DNA from: Burkholderia sp. BCC1644
GTDB lineage: Bacteria; Pseudomonadota; Gammaproteobacteria; Burkholderiales; Burkholderiaceae
Length of the DNA: 64,000 nt
Direction: 5' to 3'
Assembly: GCF_902833225.1 (NCBI RefSeq)
Contig: NZ_CADFEI010000007.1
Span: 186,001-250,000, forward strand
Shown here: positions 9,145 through 17,948 of the stretch, piece by piece
Numbering within the stretch: the stretch's first letter is position 1
Layout: every line of letters starts with the position of its first letter
The notes under the pieces: model-generated
The model's input: only the letters and a program-made list of their open reading frames with translations
Database searches by the model: none
What the model was told of the DNA's origin: nothing
Program-made: the position numbers and the translations under genes

Positions 9145-10047
9145 ATGCTCGACCTGCGCCGCCTTCGTTATTTCGTGGTCGTCGCCGACGAACTGCACTT
9201 CGGCCGCGCGGCATTGCGCCTGCGCGTCGCGCAGCCGCCGCTGACACGCCATATCGCCGCGCTGGAAAGCGAACTCGGCGTGCGGCTGTTCGAGCGCTCG
9301 ACGCGCGCGGTGCGGCTCACGCCGGAAGGCGAGTTGTTCCTTGAACATGCGCGCCACGTCGTCAGCGCGGCCGCCGAAGCCGAGGCGAGCGCGCGCAAGA
9401 TCGCGCAGGGCATCGCCGGGCGTCTCGTAATCGGCTACGCGAGTTCGATTCCGATGTCCGACACGTTCCCCGACGTGATCCGCGCCGCGAGCCGCACGAT
9501 GCCCGACGTCGAACTCGCGTTCCGCGAAGCGGCGACCGCCAGCCAGCGCCAGCAGATCGCCGACGGCGCGATGGACGTCGGCTTCGGCTGGGCGTGGAGC
9601 GGCGCGCCCGGCGTGCCGGTCGCGTCGCTCGTCGTGTCGCGCGAACCGCTCGTCGCGGCCGTGCCGGCCGGCAATCCGCTCGCGAACCGTGCGAGCCTCG
9701 ACGTCGCGGAACTGGCCAGCGAAACCTTCGTCACCTTTCCGCCCGGTTACGGTTCGGCGTTGACCGCCGCGCTCGACGACCTGTGCGCGCAGGCCGGATT
9801 CGCGCCGAGGATCGGCGCAACCGCCGCGCAGATCACGACGCTCGTGTCGCTGGTTGCCGCCGAACGCGGCATCGCGATCGTGCCGGGCTTCACGGCGACG
9901 CTGCAGCGCCCGGGCGTCGTCTACGTGCCGCTCGCCGGCACGCGCGCAGTCGAGCAGATCGTGTCGTGGAACGAGCCGTTTTCGTCGGCATGCGTCGAGC
10001 GTTTCGTTGCGCTGGCGCGCTCGCTGGCGCAGCCTGCTTCGACGTAA
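9145..10047 (+). CDS. LysR-family transcriptional regulator
   Basis: The 300-residue protein begins MLDLRRLRYFVVVADELHFG, the usual LysR opening. The winged helix-turn-helix covers about residues 5-62 (AALRLRVAQPPLTRHIAALE, with LGVRLFERSTRAVRLTPEG as the wing). The periplasmic-binding-like effector domain covers about 90-295. The length is standard. It is transcribed away from the MFS transporter gene and most likely controls it together with itself through the shared 94-base region. The inducer is unknown. Confidence 0.9.
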   Translation: MLDLRRLRYFVVVADELHFGRAALRLRVAQPPLTRHIAALESELGVRLFERSTRAVRLTPEGELFLEHARHVVSAAAEAEASARKIAQGIAGRLVIGYASSIPMSDTFPDVIRAASRTMPDVELAFREAATASQRQQIADGAMDVGFGWAWSGAPGVPVASLVVSREPLVAAVPAGNPLANRASLDVAELASETFVTFPPGYGSALTAALDDLCAQAGFAPRIGATAAQITTLVSLVAAERGIAIVPGFTATLQRPGVVYVPLAGTRAVEQIVSWNEPFSSACVERFVALARSLAQPAST

Positions 10048-10285
10048 GCGGCACGTATCGCGCCGCGGCGCCGATCGGGAAAATCACCCGCGCGGTGCGT
10101 TGCGCAACGGTGTCGAATCGGCAAGATCGTTACGTATCGGGAATCAAATAACAAAAAGAACACCTAACCATTCACTATTCGGCGCGAATCCTCCAAGATG
10201 GGCACGCCGCCGGCCGGGCATGCCCGGTCGCCCGACCGGCGGCGATACGCAGGCCAGCGTATCCCTCTTCCACTTGGAGAACACA

Positions 10286-11641
10286 ATGAACAACAATGTG
10301 TTGCCGCGTTTCATCCCGCGTGCAGTTGCCGCGGGTTGTCTGCTTGCCGTGGCGAGCGTGTCCCAGGGCGCCGGCGTCTATGCGCCCTTCGTCGACGTGA
10401 CGCTCTATCCGACGCCGCTCGTCGACCAGATCGGCGTCCGGCAAGGTATCCAGCAATTCACGCTCGCGTTCGTGGTCGCGGGCAACGGCTGCGTGCCGTC
10501 GTGGGGCGGCGTGCAGCCGATCGGCAACGGTGCGAGCGGCGGCCTCCTGACCGCGCTGTCGACGTCGATCGCGAGCTATCGCGCGAAAGGCGGCGAAGTC
10601 GCCGTGTCGTTCGGCGGAGCGAACGGCACGCCGCTGATGCAGGCGTGCTCGACGGTCCCTGCGTTGAAGAGCGCGTACCAGACCGTGATCGACACGTACG
10701 GCCTTACGCATATCGATTTCGACATCGAAGGCGCATCGCAGCAGGACACGGCCGCGGTCGCGCGCAACTTCCAGGCGGTCGCGCAACTGCAGTCCGACTA
10801 TGCGGCGAAGGGCAAGCCGCTGCACGTGACGCTGACGCTGCCGACGATGCCGACCGGGCTCACGCAGGACGGCCTGAACGTCGTCAACGCGGCAATCTCG
10901 AACCACGCCGCGTTCGATGCGGTAAACGTGATGGCGATGGATTACGGCCCCGCGAACATCGACATGGGCGCCGCCGCGATCGGCGCCGCGCAGGCGCTGT
11001 ACGCGCAACTCGACACGGCGTTCAAGTCGGCCGGCCAGCCGAAGACCAATGCGCAGCTCTGGCAGATGGTCGGCGTCACGCCGATGATCGGCGTGAACGA
11101 CGTGCAGGGCGAAACCTTCACGCTCGCGAACGCGCAAAGCGTGCTGAATGCGGCGATCGCCAACGGCTACGGTTTCTTCGGCAACTGGTCGGTCGGCCGC
11201 GATCAGGCGTGCCCGTCCGGCGGCACGTATGCGTCGCCGACCTGCTCGGGCGTCGCGCAGCAGCCGTACGCGTTCGCGACGATCTTCAAGCAGCTCGACG
11301 GCAAATGGGGCGCGGGCGTGACGCAGGATCCGAACTACGGCGGCGGCTCGGACGGCGGCACGCCGCAGCCGGGCGCACCGTGGGCCGCCGGCCAGGTCTA
11401 CACGGCCGGCGCGACGGTCACCTACCAGGGTACGACGTACCAGGCGCAATGGTGGACGCAGGGCGACGTGCCCGGCCAGGCGGCCGTATGGAAGCCGGTC
11501 GGCGGCGGCACGGCCACGTGGTCGGCGACGACCGCGTATTCAGGCGGCACCTGCGTGATGTACCAGGGCGCGAAGTATTGCGCGAAATGGTGGACACAGG
11601 GCGACAACCCGAGTGCGGGCGGTGTGTGGGTGAAGTCGTGA
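10286..11641 (+). CDS. Secreted chitinase, GH18 with two C-terminal chitin-binding modules
   Basis: The 451-residue protein has a Sec signal peptide (positive N-terminus, hydrophobic core about 13-26, likely cleaved near residue 29). A GH18 barrel follows (about 33-345), with catalytic motif LTHIDFDIEG: Asp144, Asp146 and the acid Glu148 are present, while the first Asp of the usual DxxDxDxE is Thr141. VAVSFGG (about 105-111) and the MAMDYGP strand (about 221) are also typical. Two carbohydrate-binding modules of the CBM5/12 type lie at the end (about 365-407 and 410-451), each with a YxAxWWTQGD motif, joined by a Gly/Pro-rich linker. A good ribosome-binding site (TTGGAGA) precedes the ATG. 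Expected role: breakdown of chitin outside the cell. Confidence 0.9.
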   Translation: MNNNVLPRFIPRAVAAGCLLAVASVSQGAGVYAPFVDVTLYPTPLVDQIGVRQGIQQFTLAFVVAGNGCVPSWGGVQPIGNGASGGLLTALSTSIASYRAKGGEVAVSFGGANGTPLMQACSTVPALKSAYQTVIDTYGLTHIDFDIEGASQQDTAAVARNFQAVAQLQSDYAAKGKPLHVTLTLPTMPTGLTQDGLNVVNAAISNHAAFDAVNVMAMDYGPANIDMGAAAIGAAQALYAQLDTAFKSAGQPKTNAQLWQMVGVTPMIGVNDVQGETFTLANAQSVLNAAIANGYGFFGNWSVGRDQACPSGGTYASPTCSGVAQQPYAFATIFKQLDGKWGAGVTQDPNYGGGSDGGTPQPGAPWAAGQVYTAGATVTYQGTTYQAQWWTQGDVPGQAAVWKPVGGGTATWSATTAYSGGTCVMYQGAKYCAKWWTQGDNPSAGGVWVKS

Positions 11642-11770
11642 TGTTGCGTATCGGCCGTCGTTAGGCTCGCGGATCCGGGGCCGTTCGCGGCGATCGCTGC
11701 CCGATCGCCGGCGGACGGCCTGCTGGCTGGCCCGTTTGCAGGGCCGTTTGCCGGCGCGCCCTGCCCGCCG

Positions 11771-12514
11771 TCAGCCGCGCGCGTGCTCGGCCAGCAGCTT
11801 GGCCTTCGCGTCGACGAGCAGCGCCGCGTGCGTGTCGCGATGCTGCCGGATCCGCTCGGTCGGCCCGACGACCGACAGCCCGTACCAGTCGCCGTCGAGC
11901 GTCAGCGCGACCGCGATCGCCGAAAGCTCGGGGGCGCTCTCGCCGAAATTCTCGGCCCAGCCGAGCTCACGAAACCGCGCGGTTTGCGCGACGAGCGCCG
12001 GCAGGTCGGCTACCGTCGCATCGGTGAAGCGTTCGAACGGCAGCTGCGCGCCGAGCGTTTGCTGCGCGTCGCCCGCGAGCTCCGCGAAGATCGCCTTGCC
12101 GATCGAGTTCGCGTGCAGCGGACGCAGCTCGCCCGGCTGGCGCGTATAGCGGATCGCCTGCTCCGACTCGACGACGTCGAGGTACGTGACCGACACGCCC
12201 TGGATCTTGCCGAGCACGGCCGTCTCGCGGCTCGCGTCGCGCAGCGCGACGAGGTGCGGATGCGCGATGTCGACGACGGGATCGGTCGCGTCGATCGCGG
12301 CGGCGATCGTCTGCAAGCGCCGCGTCGGGTAGTAGCCGCCGCGTTTGCGCACTTCGTACAGATAGCCGCGGCTCACGAGCGTGCGCGCCATGGCGAGGCA
12401 GCTCGACGGCGGCACATCGAGCAGGCGCGCGAGTTCGGTGAGTGGCAGCGGCCGCCGTTCGGCGGCGAACAGCTCGAACAGGTCGAGCGTGCGGGCAACG
12501 AGTTTGACGTCCAT
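11771..12514 (-). CDS. IclR-family transcriptional regulator
   Basis: This 247-residue protein has an N-terminal winged helix-turn-helix (about residues 5-65, PLPLTELARLLDVPPSSCLA) and an IclR effector-binding domain (about 80-240) with LHANSIGKAIFAEL, the conserved segment near the ligand pocket. It is the last gene, 60 bases downstream of the acyl-CoA dehydrogenase gene on the same strand, and probably controls the CoA-transferase/transporter/dehydrogenase genes. A perfect inverted repeat in the promoter ahead of that cluster (16555-16572) is a candidate operator. Repressor or activator action cannot be told from the sequence. Confidence 0.9.
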   Translation of the reverse strand: MDVKLVARTLDLFELFAAERRPLPLTELARLLDVPPSSCLAMARTLVSRGYLYEVRKRGGYYPTRRLQTIAAAIDATDPVVDIAHPHLVALRDASRETAVLGKIQGVSVTYLDVVESEQAIRYTRQPGELRPLHANSIGKAIFAELAGDAQQTLGAQLPFERFTDATVADLPALVAQTARFRELGWAENFGESAPELSAIAVALTLDGDWYGLSVVGPTERIRQHRDTHAALLVDAKAKLLAEHARG

Positions 12515-12574
12515 GGCGAGCGCTTGAATCGAAACGGGAAACCGCGCGCCGGGCCGGCCGCCGGGTCGATACGG

Positions 12575-13741
12575 TCAGTACGACTTCGGCAGCCCGAGCA
12601 CCTTCTCCGCGATGTAGCACAGGATCAGTTGCGGACTCACGGGCGCGAGCCTCGGAATCATACACTCGCGCAGGTAGCGCTCGACATGGTATTCCTTCGC
12701 GTAACCCATCCCGCCGAGCGTCGCGACGGCCGTCTGGCACGCCTGGAATGCGGCTTCCGCGCCGAGGTATTTCGCCGCGTTCGCCTCCGCGCCGCACGAC
12801 TGCCCCGCGTCATAGCGCGTCGCGGACTTCATCACCATCAGCCACGCAGCCTCGAGTTGCATCCACGCCTGGGCGAGCGGATGCTGGATCGACTGGTTCT
12901 GCCCGATCGGCCGGCCGAACACGACGCGCTCGCACGCATACTGCGTCGCCCGGCGCAGCGCGGCCTGCCCGAGCCCGATCGCCTCCGCCGCGATCAGGAT
13001 CCGCTCGGGGTTCAGGCCATGCAGCAGATAGCGGAAGCCGTCGCCTTCGTTGCCGATCAGGTCGTCGCGCGGCACGCGCAGGTTGTCGATGAACAGCATG
13101 TTCGAATCGACGGCCTTGCGGCCCATCTTCTCGATTTCGCGCACCTCGACGTGCGAGCGGTCGAGGTCGGTGTAGAACAGGCTCAGCCCGTCGGTCGGCT
13201 TCGCGACCTGGTCGAGCGGCGTCGTGCGCGCGATGATCAGCATCTTGTTCGCGACCTGCGCGGTCGAGATCCAGATCTTGCGCCCGCTCAGCACATAGTG
13301 ATCGCCGTCGCGACGCGCCTGCGTGGTCAGGTGCGTGGTGTCGAGGCCCGCGTCGGGTTCCGTCACCGCGAAGCACGCCTTGTCGCGCCCGGCGATCAGC
13401 GGCGGCAGGAAGCGCGCCTTTTGCGCTTCATTGCCGAACACCTGCACGGGATTCAGCCCGAAGATGTTCATGTGCACGGCCGACGCACCGGACAGGCCGG
13501 CGCCCGATGCGCTGATCGTGCGCATCATCAGCGCGGCCTCGGTCATCCCGAGACCGGCGCCGCCATGGGCCGGGTCCATCGCGATGCCGAGCCAGCCGGC
13601 TTCGGCGAGCGCCGCGTGGAAGTCGGCCGGAAAGCCGCCCGCGCGATCGCGTTCGAGCCAGTAGTCGTCGCCGAAGCGTTCGCAGATTTTCTCGATCGCG
13701 CTTTCGATCGCGCGCTGGTCGTCGGTCAGGTCGAACTGCAT
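12575..13741 (-). CDS. Acyl-CoA dehydrogenase with alternative catalytic Glu position
   Basis: The 388-residue FAD flavoprotein starts MQFDLTDDQRAIE. Family motifs include CFAVTEPDAGLDTT (about 123-136) and RKIWIST (about 154-160), and the C-terminal helical domain holds GGMGYAKEYHVERYLRE. The catalytic Glu of the medium-chain type, normally in a GTxE motif near the end, is not there (the sequence reads RLAPVSPQLI). Instead GLNPERILIAAEAIG places Glu246 where isovaleryl- and long-chain acyl-CoA dehydrogenases carry their base. The start is set by homology; an open stretch upstream is not conserved-looking. It probably oxidises the CoA ester made by the neighbouring CoA-transferase. Confidence 0.9.
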   Translation of the reverse strand: MQFDLTDDQRAIESAIEKICERFGDDYWLERDRAGGFPADFHAALAEAGWLGIAMDPAHGGAGLGMTEAALMMRTISASGAGLSGASAVHMNIFGLNPVQVFGNEAQKARFLPPLIAGRDKACFAVTEPDAGLDTTHLTTQARRDGDHYVLSGRKIWISTAQVANKMLIIARTTPLDQVAKPTDGLSLFYTDLDRSHVEVREIEKMGRKAVDSNMLFIDNLRVPRDDLIGNEGDGFRYLLHGLNPERILIAAEAIGLGQAALRRATQYACERVVFGRPIGQNQSIQHPLAQAWMQLEAAWLMVMKSATRYDAGQSCGAEANAAKYLGAEAAFQACQTAVATLGGMGYAKEYHVERYLRECMIPRLAPVSPQLILCYIAEKVLGLPKSY

Positions 13742-13883
13742 GGATTGCACTCCCGGAAAAAGCCGAGCGGCCGCGCCGCTCTCAAGAAAGCGCCAGGCGG
13801 CGCCAGGGTTGCCGCGCCGCGTAACGTCCCCTCGCAGGCTTGCCCCCTCGGGGCGCGGCCACGAAGCGGCACGTCTGGCGCGC

Positions 13884-15185
13884 TCACAACGGAAACACGC
13901 CAACGATCACCGCGGCGAACACCATCAGCACGGTGGCGGCGAACAGGAACGGAATCGTGAATTTCTGGTGCTCGGCAAGCTCGACGCCGGTCAGGCCGAC
14001 GATCAGGAACGTCGCGGGCGTCAGCGGGCTCACCGGAAAGCCCGTCGTCATCTGGCCGAGCAGCGCGGCCTGCGCCATCTGGATCGGCGGCACGCCGAGC
14101 AGCTTGCCGCTCTCCGCGAGCACCGGCAGCACGCCGAAGTAGAACGAATCGGGATCGAACAGCAGGCTGAGCGGCATCGACAGCAGCCCGAGCACGAACG
14201 GCATGTGGCGCGCATGCTCGACCGGCACGTGCGCGACGACGACTTCCGCCATCGCCTTCAGCATCCCGGTGCCGGACATGATGCCGGTGAACGCACCGGC
14301 CGCGAGCAGCACGCTCGCCATCATCAGCGCGGCCTTCGCATGCGCGTCGATCCGCTCGCGCTGCGCCTGCACGTCCGGGTAGTTGATCACGAGCGCGGCG
14401 ACCGTGCCGAGCATGAACATCACCATCGGGTCGACGATGCCCGACACCAGCGTGACGAGCACGACGAGGGTCAGCGCGACGTTGATCCCGAAGCGGCCCG
14501 GCCGGCGCAACGCGCGTTCGGCGTCGGTCAGCTCGCGCGGCGCGATCGCCAGCGACGCCGCGCCGGCACGGTCGAGCCCGAGCCGCTTCGCCTCGCGCAC
14601 GCCGAGCACGTACGCCGTGCCGAACACGAACACGAGCCCGACGATCTGTACCGGAATCATTGGCGTGAAGATCGCCGAGCCGGGAATGTGCAGCGCCGCC
14701 GATGCGCGCAGCATCGGCCCGACCCACGGCAGGAAGTTGACGCCGGCCGCCATCGACGCGACGCACGCGAGAATCCGCCGATCCATCCCGAGCCGCGTGT
14801 AGAGCGGCATCATCGCCGGCAGCGTGACGAGAAACGTGACCGCGCCCGAGCCGTCGAGGTGGATCAGCAGCGCGAGCAGCGCCGAGCCCATCACGATGCG
14901 CGGCGGATGGCAGCCGATTACGCGCAGTACGCCTGCGATGATCGGGTCGAGCATTCCCGCATCAGTGAGGATTCCGAAAAATAGAATCGCAAAAACAAAC
15001 ATGCCTGCGATCGGGCCGATGTTCTGTACGCCGTGCACGATGAACTTGCCGGTCTGCAGCCCGAAACCGGCCGCGAGCGCCGCGGCCACCGGCACGACGA
15101 TCAGCGCGACGAGCGGCGACAGCCGCTTCGTGATGATCAGGCCGAACAGCGCGACGATGGCGATCGCGCCGATCCATGCGAGCAT
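13884..15185 (-). CDS. CitMHS-family citrate/carboxylate transporter
   Basis: The 433-residue membrane protein begins MLAWIGAIAIVALFGLIITK and has about 12 hydrophobic segments. GILTDAGMLDPIIAGVLR, LIHLDGSGAVTFLVTLPAMM and GMDRRILACVASMAAGVNF are characteristic of the CitMHS family, which imports citrate or related acids as divalent-metal complexes. A strong AGGAG site precedes the ATG at 15185; the frame upstream of it is not needed. It lies between the CoA-transferase and acyl-CoA dehydrogenase genes and likely imports the acid that they activate and oxidise. The exact acid (citrate, tricarballylate or a dicarboxylate) cannot be told. Confidence 0.88.
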   Translation of the reverse strand: MLAWIGAIAIVALFGLIITKRLSPLVALIVVPVAAALAAGFGLQTGKFIVHGVQNIGPIAGMFVFAILFFGILTDAGMLDPIIAGVLRVIGCHPPRIVMGSALLALLIHLDGSGAVTFLVTLPAMMPLYTRLGMDRRILACVASMAAGVNFLPWVGPMLRASAALHIPGSAIFTPMIPVQIVGLVFVFGTAYVLGVREAKRLGLDRAGAASLAIAPRELTDAERALRRPGRFGINVALTLVVLVTLVSGIVDPMVMFMLGTVAALVINYPDVQAQRERIDAHAKAALMMASVLLAAGAFTGIMSGTGMLKAMAEVVVAHVPVEHARHMPFVLGLLSMPLSLLFDPDSFYFGVLPVLAESGKLLGVPPIQMAQAALLGQMTTGFPVSPLTPATFLIVGLTGVELAEHQKFTIPFLFAATVLMVFAAVIVGVFPL

Positions 15186-15296
15186 GATGTGTCTCCTCTT
15201 CAGCCGGCGTGCGTCTTCCGTGTGCAAGCCGGCGTGATGTCCGAATGATGGTGTGCCGGCCCGCGCAGCGCGGCGCGGCCGGCGGCCGCGAGCCGG

Positions 15297-16460
15297 TCAG
15301 GCCCGGCGATCGTCGTTGTGGTAATCGTCGTCCGCAAACACCTGCGCCGCGTGTTCGTTCAGCGCCGGCGGCGGCCGACGGTACGTCGCCGGCGTGCGGC
15401 CGAGCTTGATCGGCGACGCGATGCCGCGATGCCGGCCCAGCTCAACCTTCATCTCCCGATGCGCGACGTGCGGATGATCGAGAGCCGCATCGAGCCCGAG
15501 CACCGGCGCACACGGCACGCCACGGCGCATCAGCTGCTCGGCGAGCGCCGCACCGTCGTGTGCGGCCAGTGCGGATTCGAGCAGCGCACGCAGTGCGGCA
15601 CGGTTCGCGCTGCGTGCGCGGTTGTCGGCGAAACGCGGATCGTCGAGCCAGCCGCGCGTGCCGAGCACGTCGCAGAGCGCCGCGAACTGCCCGTTGTTGC
15701 CGACCGCCAGGAAGATGTCGACGCCCGCCGTCGGAAAGCTGTCGTACGGCGTGATGTTCGGATGCGCGTTGCCGGTGCGCACGGGCGCGTTGCCCGAATG
15801 GAAGTAGTTCGGCGTATGCGGATGCAGGATCGACAGCGCGCAGTCGAACAGCGTCGACTCGACGAACTGGCCGAGGCCGCTCGCATCGCGCTCGCGCAGC
15901 GCCATCAGTACGCCGAGCGCCGCGTTCAGCCCCGTGACGAGATCGACGATCGGCACGCCGACGCGCAGCGGTGCGCCGCCCGCTTCGCCGTTGACGCTCA
16001 TCAGCCCCGCGAGCGCCTGCACGGCCGCGTCGTAGCCGGGCAGGCCGCCGAGCGGGCCGTCCGCGCCGAACCCCGACACGCGGCAATAGACGAGGCGCGG
16101 AAACCGCGCATGCAGCGCGTCGAAGCCGAGCCCCCAGCGCTCCATCGTGCCGATCTTGAAGTTCTCGACGACGGCGTCCGCGTGCTCGAGCAGGCCGAGC
16201 AGCCGCTCGCGGTCGGCCGGTTGCGTCAGGTCGAGCGCGACGCCGAGCTTGTTGCGGTTCACGCCGAGGAAATACGACGCGGTGTCGCCGTCGAACGGCG
16301 GCCCCCAGGTACGCGTTTCGTCGCCGGACGGCGGTTCGACCTTGATCACCTCCGCGCCGTGGTCGGCGAGGATCTGCGTCGCGTACGGGCCGCCCAGCAC
16401 CCGCGACAGATCGATGATGCGCAATCCCGCCAGTGCGCCCTGCTGCTCGTGTTCGGCCAT
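15297..16460 (-). CDS. CaiB/BaiF (family III) CoA-transferase
   Basis: The 387-residue protein shows the family opening LAGLRIIDLSRVLGGPYATQ (about 10-29), then HGAEVIKVEPPSGDETR and FLGVNRNKLGVALDL. LPGYDAAVQALAGLMSVNGE contains the Asp that forms the acyl-enzyme anhydride in this family. It would move CoA from a donor such as succinyl-CoA to an organic acid. The start at 16460 (MAEHEQQG) has an AGGAG site; upstream in-frame sequence reaches into the promoter and is not coding-like. It is the first gene of the minus-strand cluster with the CitMHS transporter, acyl-CoA dehydrogenase and IclR regulator. Confidence 0.9.
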   Translation of the reverse strand: MAEHEQQGALAGLRIIDLSRVLGGPYATQILADHGAEVIKVEPPSGDETRTWGPPFDGDTASYFLGVNRNKLGVALDLTQPADRERLLGLLEHADAVVENFKIGTMERWGLGFDALHARFPRLVYCRVSGFGADGPLGGLPGYDAAVQALAGLMSVNGEAGGAPLRVGVPIVDLVTGLNAALGVLMALRERDASGLGQFVESTLFDCALSILHPHTPNYFHSGNAPVRTGNAHPNITPYDSFPTAGVDIFLAVGNNGQFAALCDVLGTRGWLDDPRFADNRARSANRAALRALLESALAAHDGAALAEQLMRRGVPCAPVLGLDAALDHPHVAHREMKVELGRHRGIASPIKLGRTPATYRRPPPALNEHAAQVFADDDYHNDDRRA

Positions 16461-16540
16461 GCGTCCCGCTCCTGGTTCCGGTTGATCGGACTGCCGGCTC
16501 CGGCGGCCCGGCGCCTGCGGCGTGCCCCTCCGGATTCGAC

Positions 16541-16592
16541 GAATAATTCGTGTATGTGAATTTATATTCACACTCAGGAATTATGTTGTCAA
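16541..16592 (-). promoter_or_regulatory. Candidate promoter and operator of the CoA-transferase cluster
   Basis: On the minus strand TTGACA lies at 16587-16592 and an AT-rich AATATAAA stretch follows about 18 bases later, a plausible sigma70 promoter. The -10 area is covered by the perfect inverted repeat TGTGAATTTATATTCACA (16555-16572, 7-base arms), with a second small palindrome GAATAATTC at 16541-16549. The AT content contrasts sharply with the surroundings. Repression by the IclR protein of the cluster is the simplest reading. Confidence 0.55.
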
Positions 16593-16738
16593 GCCCGGAT
16601 GCACCCGTGCTGCCGGGCGGATAACGTCGCCGAGCGCAAGTGGGGACGACACCGAACGCGGGCCGGTTGCGGTAGCGCCCCGCCCTTCGCTAAGCTGGCG
16701 GGCTAGGTTCATCCAGACAAAAGCAAGGCGGAATATTC

Positions 16739-16996
16739 ATGAAACGGTTGTGGCTGGCGGCCTTCGTGCTCGCGTCGACGCTGGGCGTCGCACACGCGCA
16801 AACCCAGACTTTCCATTTCGGCGAAGGACAGACGCAAATGCCCGCCGCGGCGCCGCACGCCGGTGCATCCGCTGCCCGGCCCGCGCCTGCGCGCCGGCAC
16901 GCGACGGCGCCCTCGCCGCATCATCGGCGCGCCGTTCACAAGCGCCGTTCGCGCCGCGCGAAGCCCGTGCGCAGCGGGATCTACACGCACGCGTGA
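16739..16996 (+). CDS. Small secreted basic protein, unknown function
   Basis: The 85-residue product starts MKRLWLAAFVLASTLGVAHA, a clear Sec signal peptide with AxA cleavage near residue 20. The mature part is rich in Ala, Pro, His and Arg, with a very basic tail (HHRRAVHKRRSRRAK, about residues 61-75). GCAAGGCGGAATATTC upstream holds a weak ribosome-binding site. No family is recognised. It stands alone between the CoA-transferase promoter and the Nudix gene, in the opposite direction to the former. The signal peptide makes a real gene likely; the biased tail leaves some doubt. Confidence 0.6.
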   Translation: MKRLWLAAFVLASTLGVAHAQTQTFHFGEGQTQMPAAAPHAGASAARPAPARRHATAPSPHHRRAVHKRRSRRAKPVRSGIYTHA

Positions 16997-17146
16997 CGTC
17001 GCGTCCGGCGCGCTGCGCCGTGCACGGAACTGTCACGAACGGCCGGTAAGATCGGTGCGGCTGCCTGCACGCCGTCGCGGCCCGCTGCCGGACAGCTCGC
17101 CGCCAACGCGCACTTTCTCCACGATTCAGCACCTGTTTTGCCGAAC

Positions 17147-17569
17147 ATGAGCACCGGGCCGGATACCCTCGCCGTCACCAAGGAACGCGCCACGATCGTG
17201 TGCCGCCAGCGCAGCAGCGTGCTGCTGGTCGCCCGTACGGCATCGCGCTGGTCGCTGCCGGGCGGCACGATCCGGCGCGGCGAGACGCCGCTCGAAGCCG
17301 CGCAGCGGGAGCTGGCCGAGGAAACGCGGCTGGTGGGGCTCGCGCTCGACTATGCGGTGCAGTTCGGCGGGCTGACCAAGCTCCATCACGTGTTCGTGGC
17401 CGAGGTGCCGGCGCACCTGACGCCGCGCGCGAGCAACGAGATCGCCCGCTGCAAGTGGTTCACCGTCGACCGGCTCGACACGCTCCGTGCGAGCGTGCCG
17501 ACGCGCAAGATCATCGAGCTGCTGCGTCTCGACTGTTTTTCGGCGATTGTCAACGGCCCGCTTCGTTGA
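17147..17569 (+). CDS. Nudix hydrolase
   Basis: The 140-residue protein carries the Nudix box as GGTIRRGETPLEAAQRELAE followed by ETRLVG (about residues 40-65), with the REL-EE glutamates that bind the metal ion. Nudix enzymes cleave nucleoside diphosphates linked to another group; the substrate is not evident here. The ATG at 17147 (MSTGPD) is chosen over a TTG three codons upstream. The gene is convergent with the tyrosine phosphatase-like gene 21 bases away. Confidence 0.88.
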   Translation: MSTGPDTLAVTKERATIVCRQRSSVLLVARTASRWSLPGGTIRRGETPLEAAQRELAEETRLVGLALDYAVQFGGLTKLHHVFVAEVPAHLTPRASNEIARCKWFTVDRLDTLRASVPTRKIIELLRLDCFSAIVNGPLR

Positions 17570-17590
17570 CGGCGGCGCTGCCCGCGCCGG

Positions 17591-17917
17591 TCACGCGCGC
17601 AGGAACGGGCCGGCCTTGCGTTCGAGCAGCGCGACGAGTTCCGGCTGCATGAACGCGTAGCGGTCGGGAATGTCGAGGCAGACGATCTTCTTGCCCGCCA
17701 GATGCGCGCCGAACAGCGTCGACAGCCTTGCCTTGTGCGCGCGCTCCATCACGAACACGATGTCGGCCCAGTCGAGCTGCTCGGTGGACAGCCGCGCATC
17801 CGCGTCGGGCGCGAGGCCCGCGGAGTCGGTCTCGATGCCGGGCCACGCGGCAAATACCGCTTCGGCCGTCGGGCTGCGCAGCCGGTTGCGGCTGCAGATG
17901 AACAGTGCCCGTGTCAT
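17591..17917 (-). CDS. Small protein-tyrosine-phosphatase-like protein (COG4551 type)
   Basis: The 108-residue protein starts MTRALFICSRNRLRSPTAEA. ICSRNRLRSPT resembles the P-loop C(x)5R(S/T) of low-molecular-weight phosphatases, with Cys8 as the possible nucleophile. It is shorter than the classical enzymes (about 150 residues), and the C-terminal Asp-Pro general acid loop is replaced by the CLDIPDRYAFM segment (about 83-93), which still carries an Asp. These features match the family annotated as predicted protein tyrosine phosphatase. The start is set at the ATG just before the P-loop. Its activity is not known from the sequence alone. Confidence 0.8.
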   Translation of the reverse strand: MTRALFICSRNRLRSPTAEAVFAAWPGIETDSAGLAPDADARLSTEQLDWADIVFVMERAHKARLSTLFGAHLAGKKIVCLDIPDRYAFMQPELVALLERKAGPFLRA

Positions 17918-17948
17918 GTCGTTTCGCGGCCGGCCGACGACGGCCCGC

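Noticed and set aside
11720..11760. Possible terminator GGCCC-GTTTGCA-GGGCC after the chitinase gene
   Set aside because: Only a 5-base stem and no U-run; too weak to list.
13742..13883. GC-rich stretch between the acyl-CoA dehydrogenase and CitMHS genes that looked like a repeat element
   Set aside because: Only one copy was noticed in the window and no clear palindromic unit could be defined.
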